A stretch of 64,000 nt of DNA from Orlajensenia sp037404875 (GCF_037404875.1 NZ_JBBELO010000028.1:1-64000); one strand, 5' to 3'; counted from the stretch's first letter, positions 8,681-17,832 are shown. A program made the numbers and translations. Notes: a model not told the origin generated them from the letters alone.

Positions 8681-8711
8681 GAGCGCCGGAGCCCGATGGA
8701 CTCCGGCGCTC
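8681..8711 (-). terminator. 11-bp stem terminator after the secreted nuclease
   Basis: GAGCGCCGGAG (8681-8691) pairs with CTCCGGCGCTC (8701-8711) around a nine-base loop, 17 bases beyond the stop codon of the leftward nuclease gene. Together with the hairpin at 8614 it separates two convergent transcripts. Confidence 0.75.
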
Positions 8712-8728
8712 GGCCGCTCAGGAGAGCG

Positions 8729-11700
8729 CTACTTCGTGATGCGCACCGTGACGGGTGAGCTCGTGCTCGACGCATGGTTCGCGTCGTTGGGCACGAACGT
8801 GGCCGTGTAGGTGTGCGTGCCGACGGAGGTTCCGCGGGGCAGGGTTCCGATCGCGACACCGAGCACCACGTTCAGCCGCGCGATGACGGTGTTCCCGTCG
8901 CGCAGCTCGATCTTGCCCGAGGGCAGGGTGCGGTCGGCCTGCGCGACGTACGCCGCGAAGACCGTCGGCAGCAGCGCGTTGCTCGGCTGCGAGCTGCGCG
9001 TCGCGACGAGCGTGGTGCTCGTGGCGACGGGCTTCACGATTACCGGGACCGCGGCCGACTCGGAGCCGCCCACCGTGGCGTCGCCGGCGAACCGCGCGAC
9101 CACGTCGTACTGGCCCGCCGGCGTCTTGGCCGGCAGCTTCAGGGTGGCGACGCCTCCGCTGAGGGACGCCGTGCCCAGCACTGTCGTTCCGCTCACGAAC
9201 TGCACCGAGCCCGACACCGGAACCGTCGAGGAGACGGTCGCGGTGAGAACCACCGCGCTGGACCCGTAGGTCTGCGACGAGGGCGTGGCGCTCAGCGTGG
9301 TCGTCGAGGTCGGCGTGCCGGCCTCGACGGTGATCGGCAGGGTCACCGTGGTTCCGCTGGGAGCCGCCACGACGGTCAGCGTGTGCGCGCCCGGCGCAGT
9401 GCCCGCGGGCACCGTCGCCGAGATCGCGGCCGAGCCGCCCGTCACCGGCGCCGTTCCGATGGCCGTGCCGTCGAGCCGCACCTCGACCGAGGTGTTCTGC
9501 GGCGAGCCGAGGCTCGTCAGGTCGAGGCCGCCCACCGTGAAGGCGAGCGTGTCGCCGGCGGCGACGGATGACGGGGGCGCGTCCACGATCGCCGACTGAC
9601 GCGCGAAGTCCGGCGTGAGGGCGGGATGCGACTGCAGGTAGGCGATCCAGCCGTCCCGGTCGATCAGGCCGGAGTCCTGCGTGTTGGCCCCCTGTGTGAA
9701 CACCCGGAAGTTGTCGCCGCCCTGCGCCAGGAACGAGAACGTGCCGATGCGGTACGTGGCCTCGGGGTCGAGGGGAGCTCCGTTCACCGTCACCGAGGTG
9801 ATGTGCGCGCCGAGTGCCGCGTCCGCGTCGTAGGTGTACGTCACGTTGTCGGACAGTCCGAGCTGCAGGTAGGGCCGCGACGGGATGGTGCCATCGGCGT
9901 TCGTCTGCCACTGCTGTTCGAGCATGACCTTGAACTGGGCACCGGTGAGCGTCGTGGTCCAGAGGTTGTTGACGAACGGCAGCACCGAGTTGGCCTCGGC
10001 GTAGTTGATCACGCCGTCGGGCGCGAAGTACAGCTCCGAACGCAGGCCGCCGGGGTTGACCACGCCGATCTCGGCTCCGCCCCGCTCATCGGAGGCGAGC
10101 GTGTCGCGCAACGAGTTCGCCACGAGGTCGCCGAGCGTCGACTCGCTCGCGCGGTCGTCGCGGGTGCCTCCGGTGTAGACGCCGTTCACGTACGAGCCGC
10201 CCGAGAAGGCGGTCGTGATGTCGGACGTGACCGAACCGACCGGCTGGTTGCCGACGGTCGCCGCGTTGGCGAGTGCGGCATCCACGATGGTCTTCACCTG
10301 CGCGACGGCGGGGTAGGCGGCAACGAGGGCCGCGTCATCCGTCGTCACTCGCGGCACGTTGACCTGGCTGTGCGCGGTCACCTCGTCGCTGTCGCGGTCG
10401 TAGGTGAGAACGATCTTGCCGATGTTCTCGCCGTACGAGCCGGTCTGCAGGATGGGTCGCGTCTTGCCGTCCTTGTCTCCGGGAATCGGTGCCTCCCACG
10501 CGTACTGCTTGTGGGTGTGGCCCGTGAAGATGGCGTCGACGGCGGGCGAGGTCTTCGTCACGATGTCGGCGAAGGCTCCTCCGGCCGCGATCTCCTGCTC
10601 GAGGGTGGCCTTGTCGGGCGTTCCGGCTCCGGCGCCCTCGTGGTACTCGGCCACGATCACGTCGGCCTCGCCGTTGGCGGGGTCGCCGTCGGAGAGTTCG
10701 GCTGCCACGCGGTTGGTCGCCGCGACCGGGTCGCCGAAGTCGAGGTCGGCGATGCCGCCGGGGCTCACGAGCGACGGAGTCTCCTGGGTGACCGTGCCGA
10801 TCACGCCGACCGTGACGCCGCCCATGTCGAAGGTGGCGTACTCGGGCAGCACGGGAGTGGTCGTTCCCTTGGCGTACACGTTCGCGCCGAGGTAGGCCCA
10901 CTTGGCGTTCGCGCCTCCGTTGATCACCCGATCGGTGAGGTCGGCGAACCCCTGGTCGAACTCGTGGTTGCCCACGGCCGATGCCTTGAGACCCAGCGCG
11001 TTCAGCACGTCGATCGTCGGCTGGTCTTTCGCGACCGCCGAGGCGAACAGCGAGGCGCCGATGTTGTCACCCGCAGAGAGGAACGCGACCGGTCCGGATG
11101 CCGCGGCCTTCTGCTGCTCGACGGTACCGGCGAACTTCACCGTGTTGGCGTCGATGCGGCCGTGGAAGTCGTTGATGTTCAGGAAGGTGAGGTCGACCGG
11201 TCCGGTGGCCGTGCCCGCCGAGAGTCCGACGATCACGGGGTCGTGGTCGCTGGAACGGTACTCATCGGGGGAGTAGAACAGCGTGCCGTGGTAGTTGTAG
11301 CGGCTGTACTCCAGCGCGATGGACTCCTCGGCGTTGATCTCCCAGATGTCCGCGCCAGTGGCGCGGGCCAGGGCAGGCCCGTTGAGCAGCACGTGGTCGA
11401 GCGAGCCGGAGAGGCCGCTGAAGGAGTACGAGTACTGTCCGGGCGCGAGCTTGGACGCGGCATCCGTGTAGCCGGCGGCGTAGAGCAGGCGCAGCGGGTC
11501 TTCCTGGGTGTAGGAGTTGAAGTCGCCGACCAGCGCGACCGACTTCGCGTCGCCCTGGATGGTGGGAACCCAGTCGCGCACGGCCGTCGCCTGGCGCACG
11601 CGGGACTCGTTCGAGGCGCCCTGGCCGTTGCCGGTGTCGGCGTCGCCGGGCCACGGGCCGGCAGAACCCTTCGACTTGAAGTGGTTGACGACCACGAGGA

Positions 11701-13693
11701 ACGGGTCGCCGCCGCCGACCGGCGCGAAGGCCTGGGCGATCGGCTCGCGTGCGTTGCCGAACGCCTGGTTGTCGGCGCTCAGGGTGCCGAGGGCGTGGGA
11801 GGCGCCGCTGCGCTTCACAGCATCCGTGCGGTAGATGATCGCGTTGGTGATCACGTCCATCTCGGATGCCGGGGGCAGCTCGCTCGACGATGGCACGAAC
11901 GCCCATTCGTCACTACCGGCGGCGGTGTTGAGGGCGTCGACGAGCGTCGAGAGTGCCTCGTCGGCGACGCCGTCGACGACGAGCGAGTTCTCGATCTCGA
12001 GCAGGCCGACCACGTCGGCGTCGAGGTCGTTGATGGCGGCGACGATCTTGGCCTGCTGGCGGCTCAGGTCGTCGGGGTCCCACGCGCCGCGGGGGCTGCA
12101 TCCGGAGTCCACCGTCACCGGGTCTCCGGTGCGGTCCTTGAACGCGGTGCAGCCGGCTGTTCCGGCGCCGAGGGTCGTGAAGTAGTTGAGCACGTTGAAC
12201 GAGGCGATCTTCAGGTCGCCGCCGACGGGCTCGGGGGCCGCGGTGCGGTCGTTCTCGAAGCTCACCGGGCTCGGGCCGCCCGCCACGACGGCGGCGGTGG
12301 GGTTCAGCTTCCAGACGTTGTTGCGGTAGTCGACGATCACGGGCTGCGTGAAGGTGACCGCCTCGCCGACGCGAACGGGGGCGTCGAGCGAGATGTACGG
12401 GGGAGTGAGTGCCGAGTTCGCCGCGGAGAGGAAGTTCGTGCTGGCGCCGTCATCGAGCACCACGCCGCGCGCGGCGTTGTCGGCCGCGGCAGCGGTGGCC
12501 TCGGCGGAGCCGGGGGCGCCCACCTCGGTCGGCTGGATGAGCGGGCGGGTTCCGGCGGCGAGGCCCACCTCGCCGTACTGGTTGGTGCTGTACGTGTTCG
12601 AGACCGTGAAGTCGCCGGTCGGTGCGAACAGCATCGACTCGATCGCCTCGCGTGCGGCATCCGTCGTCGGCCATGACCCGCTGACCGGGGTGACGGATGC
12701 CGGCGTGGCGAGCACGGTGAGGTCGGCTGCGGCGGCGACGTTCAACTCGGTCAGTCCCTGGTACTCGCTGACCGTTCCGGTCACCTCGACGTGCTCGCCG
12801 ACGGAAACGGACCCGACGGTGGCGGCCGAGTACACGAAGACCGCGTCGGAGGCGGTGTGCGAGGCATCGAGCGTTCCGCCCGTTCCCGGGGTCTGGATGA
12901 CGTAGCCCGAGAGCCCGCCGGCGGGGTACACCGCTGTGACGACGCCCTCGGTGCTCACCGTCTGCCCGGCCAGGGGCGATGCGGCGCCCGGACCCTGGAT
13001 GGCGGCGATCGTGACGGGCGTGGGGTCGGTCGGGTCGGTCGGGTCTCCGCCCCCGTCGCCCGAGCCGGTCGGCGTCGGTGCGCCGGCCGTGAAGTCCGCC
13101 GCGTTGTTCGCGGTGTTGGCGTGAGCGGCGTTCCGTGACACCGAGGTGGCGTTGGACGTCGCCGGGGCCGCGCCGGTTCCGGCGTAGTCGGCAGCGGTGC
13201 CGTAGCCCACGAGGTCGACCACGGCCGCCTGGGCGGCGCACGAACCCACAGGGGTGCCGCACGAGAGGGCGGCGGTGGTCGAGGTGAGGGCGACCTTGCC
13301 GTTTGTACCGCTCAGAGCGAGGGTGCCATCGATGTCGGCCGCGACATCCGGTGCGTCGGTGTTGGCCCCGAACGCCTCGCCGACCAGCAACGTCGCGTGC
13401 GGCTGGATGGAGCCGCTGAGCGCCGTGACCTGCCACGAGGTGCCGGCCGCCGACGCGTACTGCACGGCCCAGCCGTCGACCGCGACGGCGGAGTCGGTGG
13501 TGTTGACGAGTTCGACGAAGTCGCGATCGAAGGGAGCGCCGGAGTTTCCTCCACCGCCGTAGACCTCGTTGATCGCGACCGGAGCACCGACGGCGACCGC
13601 CGCGCCTGCCGCGCCCGCTCCCGTCACCGCCCCCAGAACTCCGATGGCGAGGGCCGCGACGGCTCCGGTCGCCTTCTTCACACCAGCATGCAC
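8729..13693 (-). CDS. secreted multidomain nuclease/5'-nucleotidase (ExeM/NucH plus UshA-like)
   Basis: 1,654 residues from the GTG at 13691-13693, chosen because AAGGAG lies eight bases upstream and the signal peptide starts immediately. Order of domains: signal peptide to about residue 37; lamin-tail domain 38-190 (INEVYGGGGNSGAPFDRDFVEL); ExeM-type OB-like region to about 400; endonuclease/exonuclease/phosphatase domain about 490-810 (IASFNVLNYF, VVGLLEIENS); calcineurin-like 5'-nucleotidase about 830-1090 (LNINDFHGR, GNHEFDQGF, GHTHK); 5'-nucleotidase C-terminal domain about 1150-1340; and two or three Ig-like (Big_3) modules to the end. No sorting signal is present, so the protein is probably released. 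It would cut extracellular DNA and dephosphorylate the nucleotides, supplying phosphate and nucleosides or clearing biofilm DNA. Confidence 0.92.
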   Translation of the reverse strand: MHAGVKKATGAVAALAIGVLGAVTGAGAAGAAVAVGAPVAINEVYGGGGNSGAPFDRDFVELVNTTDSAVAVDGWAVQYASAAGTSWQVTALSGSIQPHATLLVGEAFGANTDAPDVAADIDGTLALSGTNGKVALTSTTAALSCGTPVGSCAAQAAVVDLVGYGTAADYAGTGAAPATSNATSVSRNAAHANTANNAADFTAGAPTPTGSGDGGGDPTDPTDPTPVTIAAIQGPGAASPLAGQTVSTEGVVTAVYPAGGLSGYVIQTPGTGGTLDASHTASDAVFVYSAATVGSVSVGEHVEVTGTVSEYQGLTELNVAAAADLTVLATPASVTPVSGSWPTTDAAREAIESMLFAPTGDFTVSNTYSTNQYGEVGLAAGTRPLIQPTEVGAPGSAEATAAAADNAARGVVLDDGASTNFLSAANSALTPPYISLDAPVRVGEAVTFTQPVIVDYRNNVWKLNPTAAVVAGGPSPVSFENDRTAAPEPVGGDLKIASFNVLNYFTTLGAGTAGCTAFKDRTGDPVTVDSGCSPRGAWDPDDLSRQQAKIVAAINDLDADVVGLLEIENSLVVDGVADEALSTLVDALNTAAGSDEWAFVPSSSELPPASEMDVITNAIIYRTDAVKRSGASHALGTLSADNQAFGNAREPIAQAFAPVGGGDPFLVVVNHFKSKGSAGPWPGDADTGNGQGASNESRVRQATAVRDWVPTIQGDAKSVALVGDFNSYTQEDPLRLLYAAGYTDAASKLAPGQYSYSFSGLSGSLDHVLLNGPALARATGADIWEINAEESIALEYSRYNYHGTLFYSPDEYRSSDHDPVIVGLSAGTATGPVDLTFLNINDFHGRIDANTVKFAGTVEQQKAAASGPVAFLSAGDNIGASLFASAVAKDQPTIDVLNALGLKASAVGNHEFDQGFADLTDRVINGGANAKWAYLGANVYAKGTTTPVLPEYATFDMGGVTVGVIGTVTQETPSLVSPGGIADLDFGDPVAATNRVAAELSDGDPANGEADVIVAEYHEGAGAGTPDKATLEQEIAAGGAFADIVTKTSPAVDAIFTGHTHKQYAWEAPIPGDKDGKTRPILQTGSYGENIGKIVLTYDRDSDEVTAHSQVNVPRVTTDDAALVAAYPAVAQVKTIVDAALANAATVGNQPVGSVTSDITTAFSGGSYVNGVYTGGTRDDRASESTLGDLVANSLRDTLASDERGGAEIGVVNPGGLRSELYFAPDGVINYAEANSVLPFVNNLWTTTLTGAQFKVMLEQQWQTNADGTIPSRPYLQLGLSDNVTYTYDADAALGAHITSVTVNGAPLDPEATYRIGTFSFLAQGGDNFRVFTQGANTQDSGLIDRDGWIAYLQSHPALTPDFARQSAIVDAPPSSVAAGDTLAFTVGGLDLTSLGSPQNTSVEVRLDGTAIGTAPVTGGSAAISATVPAGTAPGAHTLTVVAAPSGTTVTLPITVEAGTPTSTTTLSATPSSQTYGSSAVVLTATVSSTVPVSGSVQFVSGTTVLGTASLSGGVATLKLPAKTPAGQYDVVARFAGDATVGGSESAAVPVIVKPVATSTTLVATRSSQPSNALLPTVFAAYVAQADRTLPSGKIELRDGNTVIARLNVVLGVAIGTLPRGTSVGTHTYTATFVPNDANHASSTSSPVTVRITK

Positions 13694-13844
13694 GTCGAGA
13701 ACTCCTTCGTTGGGGAACACAGCACCGACCCTCGTCGGGGGGACAACCCGCTCAGTCTGTCGTTCGCCTCCGACACTGTGCAAGAGGTCGTTCATGACCA
13801 TCCCGTGAACGGAAGATCCTGCGGCAACCGTCGCTCGAATCGCC

Positions 13845-13862
13845 GATTTCGGGGTACATTCG
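13845..13862. promoter_or_regulatory. CGGGGTAC motif between nuclease and lysC
   Basis: GATTTCGGGGTACATTCG, one of several near-identical GC-rich sites in front of surface-related genes in this window. It lies about 150 bases before the nuclease start and 125 before lysC in a 292-base divergent spacer. Because the other sites precede secreted or signalling genes, the nuclease is the more likely target. A TATGAT hexamer at 13933-13938 is a candidate -10 for lysC. Confidence 0.4.
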
Positions 13863-13985
13863 GGCGTCCGCGTCGCGGAGGCTTCCATGGGCGCCCCGTC
13901 GTCACATGACTCAGGGGGCATCCGCCGGGAATTATGATGAACGCTTGGGCCGCATCCGCCCACCCGTCCTCGTCAGGAGTCATTC

Positions 13986-15263
13986 GTGAGCTTGATCGTG
14001 CAGAAGTTCGGCGGTTCCAGTGTCGCCGATGCCGAGAGCATCAAGCGCGTTGCCAAGCGCATCGTGGAGACCCGTCGGCAGGGCAACGAGGTCGTCGTCG
14101 CCGTCTCCGCCATGGGCGACACCACCGATGACCTCATCGATCTCGCGCACGAGGTCGCGCCACTGCCCGCGCCCCGTGAACTCGACATGCTGCTCACCGC
14201 CGGCGAGCGCATCTCGATGGCGCTGCTGGCCCTCGCCATCCGCAGCCTCGGCTACGACGCCCGTTCCTTCACCGGCAGCCAGGCCGGCATGATCACGGAT
14301 GCGCAGCACGGCTCGGCCCGCATCGTCGACGTCACGCCCGTGCGGCTGCGCGAGGCGCTGGACGAGGGGGCGATCGCCATCGTCGCCGGGTTCCAGGGCT
14401 TCAGCCGCGAGTCGCGCGACATCACGACGCTCGGCCGCGGCGGGTCCGACACGACGGCGGTCGCACTCGCCGCGGCGCTCGGTGCCGACATCTGCGAGAT
14501 CTACACCGATGTCGACGGCGTCTTCACCGCCGATCCGCGCGTGGTGAGGTCGGCGCGCAAGCTCGACCGCGTCTCGAGCGAGGAGATGCTCGAGCTGGCG
14601 GCATCCGGTGCCAAGGTGCTGCATATTCGCGCGGTGGAATACGCCCGGCGGCACGGCGTGACGCTGCACGTGCGGTCGTCGTTCAACTACAACCAGGGCA
14701 CCATCGTCTACGACCCGAACCGGCTGCCCGAGGGAGAAGAGTTCATGGAAGAGTCCATCATCGTCGGCGTGGCCACCGACCTGACCCAGGCGAAGATCAC
14801 CGTGGTCGGAGTGCCCGACAAGCCGGGGGTCGCCGCGAAGCTGTTCAAGATCGTCGCGCACACCAACGCCAACGTCGACATGATCGTGCAGAACGTGTCG
14901 GCTGCGGCGACGGGCCGCACCGACATCTCGTTCACCGCTCCCAAGGACGACAGCGAGAAGGCACTGACGGCACTCAGCAACTCACAGGCCGAGATCGGCT
15001 TCGAGAGCCTGCAGTACGACGACCAGATCGGCAAGCTGTCGGTGGTCGGCAATGCCATGCGCATCAACTCCGGCATCTCGGCGACGCTGTTCGAGGCCCT
15101 TTACGAGGCGGGCATCAACATCGAGATGATCTCGACGAGCGAGATCCGCATCTCGGTGGTGACCCGTGCCGACTCCATCAACGACGCCGTTCGCGCGGTT
15201 CACACCGCGTTCCAGCTCGACAGCGACGAAGAGGCGGTCGTGCACGCGGGAACCGGGCGCTAG
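13986..15263 (+). CDS. lysC: aspartate kinase
   Basis: 425 residues; catalyses ATP-dependent phosphorylation of aspartate, the first step towards lysine, threonine, methionine and diaminopimelate. The amino-acid kinase domain begins with VQKFGGSSVADAE (residues 6-17) and contains GFQGFSRESRDITTLGRGGSD and DVDGVFTADPR. Two ACT regulatory domains occupy about 265-340 and 345-425, so lysine/threonine feedback is expected. The GTG start has AGGAG six bases upstream. Followed by asd in the same direction after 133 bases holding a repeat element. Confidence 0.97.
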   Translation: MSLIVQKFGGSSVADAESIKRVAKRIVETRRQGNEVVVAVSAMGDTTDDLIDLAHEVAPLPAPRELDMLLTAGERISMALLALAIRSLGYDARSFTGSQAGMITDAQHGSARIVDVTPVRLREALDEGAIAIVAGFQGFSRESRDITTLGRGGSDTTAVALAAALGADICEIYTDVDGVFTADPRVVRSARKLDRVSSEEMLELAASGAKVLHIRAVEYARRHGVTLHVRSSFNYNQGTIVYDPNRLPEGEEFMEESIIVGVATDLTQAKITVVGVPDKPGVAAKLFKIVAHTNANVDMIVQNVSAAATGRTDISFTAPKDDSEKALTALSNSQAEIGFESLQYDDQIGKLSVVGNAMRINSGISATLFEALYEAGINIEMISTSEIRISVVTRADSINDAVRAVHTAFQLDSDEEAVVHAGTGR

Positions 15264-15286
15264 TCGCATCCGCACCGCCGCTGTGC

Positions 15287-15370
15287 CGGACCGGTGTGCA
15301 GGAGATGACGGCTTTTGCCGGATGTTTGGCGGTCCGACCGTCCTGCATAACCGCCGAAATCCTGCAGAGT
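15287..15370. repeat. dispersed element with core GTCCTGCA...TCCTGC (family R2)
   Basis: The spacer between lysC and asd contains GTCCTGCATAACCGCC followed by GAAATCCTGCAG (15340-15366), closely related in order and spacing to GTCCTGCAAACCGC followed by ACGATTTCCTGC at 37781-37808. An inverted TGCAGGA at 15298-15304 gives it potential to fold. Two copies suggest a second small dispersed repeat family. Confidence 0.5.
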
Positions 15371-15396
15371 AGACGTATCAACGAGAGGCATGAGAA

Positions 15397-16452
15397 GTGA
15401 CTGGCATCAACATCGGCGTCGTCGGCGCCACCGGCCAGGTCGGCGCCGTGGTGCGCCGCCTGCTCGACGAGCGCGACTTCCCCGTCGCGAGCATCCGCTA
15501 CTTCGCCTCGGCGCGCTCGGCCGGAACGACGCTGCCGTGGCGTGACGAGAACATCGTGGTCGAGGATGCGGCGACCGCCGACCCGACCGGCCTCGACATC
15601 GCGATCTTCTCGGCGGGCGCCACGCTCTCGAAGGAGCAGGCTCCGCGCTTCGCCGCAGCCGGCGTCACCGTCATCGACAACTCGAGCGGCTGGCGCATGG
15701 ACCCCGACGTGCCCCTCGTCGTGAGCGAGGTGAACCCCGACGCCATCGCGGATGCGCGCAAGGGCATCATCGCGAACCCGAACTGCACGACGATGGCCGC
15801 GATGCCGGTTCTCAAGGTGCTGCACGACGTGGCGGGGCTCGAGCGGCTCATCGTCTCGACCTACCAGGCCGTCTCGGGCAGCGGTCTCGCCGGCGCCGAG
15901 GAACTGGACTCCCAGGTGCGCGCCGCCGTCGGGCAGAACACCCTCGGACTCGTGCACGACGGGGCGGCGGTGTCCCTGCCCGAACCCGTGAAGTACGTGC
16001 GCCCCATCGCGTTTGACGTGATCCCGCTCGCCGGCTCGATCGTCGATGACGGCGATTTCGAGACCGATGAGGAGAAGAAGCTGCGCAACGAGAGCCGCAA
16101 GATTCTCGACCTGCCTGGCCTGCTCGTCAGCGGAACCTGCGTGCGGGTTCCCGTCTTCACGGGCCACTCCCTCTCGATCAACGCCGAGTTCGCCAACCCG
16201 CTCTCGGTCGAGCAGGCCACGCAGCTGCTCGCGGATGCGCCGGGCGTCGCGCTCTCCGACGTGCCGACGCCGCTGCAGGCCGCTGGCAAGGACCCCTCGT
16301 ACGTCGGTCGCATCCGTCAGGACCCGGGCGTGCCCGATGGCCGCGGCCTCGCGCTGTTCATCTCGAACGACAACCTGCGCAAGGGCGCGGCGCTGAACGC
16401 GGTGCAGATCGCGGAACTCGTCGCGGCGAAGAAGGTGCCCGCGGCCGTCTAG
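15397..16452 (+). CDS. asd: aspartate-semialdehyde dehydrogenase
   Basis: 351 residues; reduces aspartyl phosphate to aspartate semialdehyde, the step after LysC. The NADP-binding glycine motif GVVGATGQVG is at residues 7-16, the catalytic cysteine is Cys130 in ANPNCTTMAAMPV, and STYQAVSGSGLAG and the GHSLSIN segment are characteristic of the family. GTG start following GAGAGG. It probably shares a transcript with lysC. Confidence 0.97.
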   Translation: MTGINIGVVGATGQVGAVVRRLLDERDFPVASIRYFASARSAGTTLPWRDENIVVEDAATADPTGLDIAIFSAGATLSKEQAPRFAAAGVTVIDNSSGWRMDPDVPLVVSEVNPDAIADARKGIIANPNCTTMAAMPVLKVLHDVAGLERLIVSTYQAVSGSGLAGAEELDSQVRAAVGQNTLGLVHDGAAVSLPEPVKYVRPIAFDVIPLAGSIVDDGDFETDEEKKLRNESRKILDLPGLLVSGTCVRVPVFTGHSLSINAEFANPLSVEQATQLLADAPGVALSDVPTPLQAAGKDPSYVGRIRQDPGVPDGRGLALFISNDNLRKGAALNAVQIAELVAAKKVPAAV

Positions 16453-16460
16453 GCCCAGCT

Positions 16461-16541
16461 GGGGTCGGGATGGGCGCGCGGCGCGCCGACCCCGCAGTTT
16501 CGGTGGGTGCCTGGACGCCGAGCCCGCAGTTTTCGTGGGTG
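16461..16541. repeat. asd terminator hairpin plus 32-bp-period direct repeat
   Basis: GGGGTCGG (16461-16468) pairs with CCGACCCC (16486-16493), forming a hairpin eight bases after the asd stop that probably terminates transcription. It overlaps the first of two direct repeats CCCGCAGTTTYGKTGGGTG at 16491-16509 and 16523-16541, 32 bases apart. The repeat resembles nothing else in the window. Confidence 0.6.
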
Positions 16542-16559
16542 TGCGCGGGTCCGCACCCT

Positions 16560-17204
16560 CTATTTCTGCGGAGTGGATGCCTCGCCCAAGCCGAGGCTGC
16601 GGGCTGCGACATCCTGATGGGCGAGCCGGCGCAGCGCGAGGATCACCGGTTCATAGAGGGCGGTGCCCAGAACGGCGTACTCGAGCGCCGCGGACGGGTC
16701 CTCAGCCGGCATCTGCGCGAGGTCGAACTCCGCGAGCCGATGCAGCGCCTCGCCGTACGCATCGATGCGATCCTCGCTGATCGGGAGCCCCGCGTCTTCC
16801 GCCGCCTCCAGGGCGCGCTCCAGTTGCGCTACGGCTGCGAAACGCGGGTCGTAGACCTGCCCGAGCCGCTCCAGCACCGCCCTCGCCCGCGGATAGTCGG
16901 CGAGTTCCGCGGCGTACGGCGGCAGCGCCGCGATGGCCTGGCCGAGTGCGTCGAACACCTCGCCCGCGGCGCGCGCCGGGGGAGCGGAATCGACGATGGC
17001 GAGCACCTCGCGCGTCTTCTGCACGCTCAATCCGACGGCTCCGGTCAGCGCGCGGATGATGCGCAGGCGCCGAAGGTGCTCCTCGCCGTAGTCCGCCTGC
17101 CGTGCCGCCGTCGACCTGCCCGGCATGAGCAGGCCCTCGCGCAGGTAGAACTTGACGGATGCGAGCGGCACCCCCGAGCGCTCGACGAGTTCTGAGACGC
17201 GCAC
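16560..17204 (-). CDS. MerR-family transcriptional regulator
   Basis: 214 residues from a GTG (17202-17204) preceded by GGGAAGGGG. The N-terminal MerR helix-turn-helix and wing are clear (MRVSELVERSGVPLASVKFYLREGLL, then RQADYGEEHLRRLRIIRAL), followed by a helical effector region of about 140 residues with no cysteines, so not a metal sensor of the classic type. It is divergent from a small membrane protein gene whose promoter contains GGATA/TATCC dyads of the type bound by MerR proteins; control of that gene is likely. Confidence 0.88.
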   Translation of the reverse strand: MRVSELVERSGVPLASVKFYLREGLLMPGRSTAARQADYGEEHLRRLRIIRALTGAVGLSVQKTREVLAIVDSAPPARAAGEVFDALGQAIAALPPYAAELADYPRARAVLERLGQVYDPRFAAVAQLERALEAAEDAGLPISEDRIDAYGEALHRLAEFDLAQMPAEDPSAALEYAVLGTALYEPVILALRRLAHQDVAARSLGLGEASTPQK

Positions 17205-17285
17205 GCTACCCCTTCCCTCGGACGACCCGACCCGTTCTCACTCGGACCACCCGCTCCGTCGGCCATGGGCCGTGACTCGAGACTC

Positions 17286-17337
17286 TTGACTCTGGATACT
17301 ACCGCTATCTATCCTTTGGATAGTAAAACTATCCAAA
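17286..17337 (+). promoter_or_regulatory. MerR-type promoter with GGATA/TATCC dyads
   Basis: TTGACT (17286-17291) and TATCCT (17310-17315) are separated by 18 bases, and the dyad GGATA (17294-17298)/TATCC (17310-17314) lies between and over them. A second perfect dyad CTATCCTTTGGATAG occupies 17309-17323 and a further half-site ACTATCC follows at 17328. A dyad placed between -35 and -10 is the hallmark of MerR-regulated promoters; the divergent merR-like gene is the obvious regulator. Confidence 0.6.
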
Positions 17338-17348
17338 CGGAGGCTCTC

Positions 17349-17762
17349 ATGCCCACCTCTTCAAGCCTGCTGCTCGCGGGCATCCTGCTGCTCGCGCTGG
17401 TCACCGTCGAGTCGGGTGGATACTTCATGACGCGCGTGGTGCGGGGGCGCGCTCCGGCGAACGCGTTGCAGACGAGCTTCTTCCGAGCGGGCCATGCCCA
17501 TGCCGCCGTGCTCCTGGTGCTCGGCGTGGCGATCCTCGCGCTCGTCGATCGCACGCCGCTCGACGGATTCTGGCTCTGGCTGGCACGCACCGGTGTACCG
17601 ATTGCGGCCATCCTCATGCCAGCCGGATTCTTCCTCTCCGTTCTCGGACGTGATCCGAAGAAGCCGAACGCACTGATCGTTCTGCTCTGGATCGGCGTCT
17701 TCATCCTCACGGCCGCCCTCCTCACCGCCGGCATCGGCCTCGTGGTGGCCGCCGTCTCGTAG
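17349..17762 (+). CDS. small integral membrane protein under MerR-type control
   Basis: 137 residues from an ATG with GGAGG six bases upstream; the longer frame from 17265 would run through the promoter and was rejected. Four hydrophobic segments are visible: about 6-24, 48-65, 77-98 and 110-135. The pattern TSFFRAGHAHAAVLLVLGV between the first segments contains two histidines near the membrane face. I do not recognise a named family. Its dedicated MerR promoter suggests an inducible role in membrane homeostasis or detoxification. Confidence 0.75.
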   Translation: MPTSSSLLLAGILLLALVTVESGGYFMTRVVRGRAPANALQTSFFRAGHAHAAVLLVLGVAILALVDRTPLDGFWLWLARTGVPIAAILMPAGFFLSVLGRDPKKPNALIVLLWIGVFILTAALLTAGIGLVVAAVS

Positions 17763-17794
17763 TCTCGCCCACAGCGTGAGATGGAAGTGGGATG

Positions 17795-17832
17795 GAAAGA
17801 GGGGCGGATGCCGCAGCATCCGCCCCTCTTTC
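17795..17832. terminator. 17-bp perfect stem bidirectional terminator
   Basis: GAAAGAGGGGCGGATGC (17795-17811) and its exact complement (17816-17832) flank the loop CGCA, between the convergent membrane-protein and phosphatase genes. The stem starts with GAAAGA and ends with TCTTTC, giving short T runs on both strands. Confidence 0.88.

Noticed and set aside
9626..12676. A 1,016-codon plus-strand frame opposite the secreted nuclease
   Set aside because: A mirror of the nuclease codon bias with no hydrophobic core or motif; no ribosome site.
13694..13985. A lysine riboswitch before lysC
   Set aside because: No long conserved 5' leader; the putative -10 lies only about 50 bases from the start, too short for the aptamer.
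14728..15263. An internal start giving a separate beta subunit of aspartate kinase
   Set aside because: An ATG preceded by GGGAGAAG exists at 14745, giving a plausible beta peptide, but nothing in the sequence decides whether it is used, so it is not listed as a gene.
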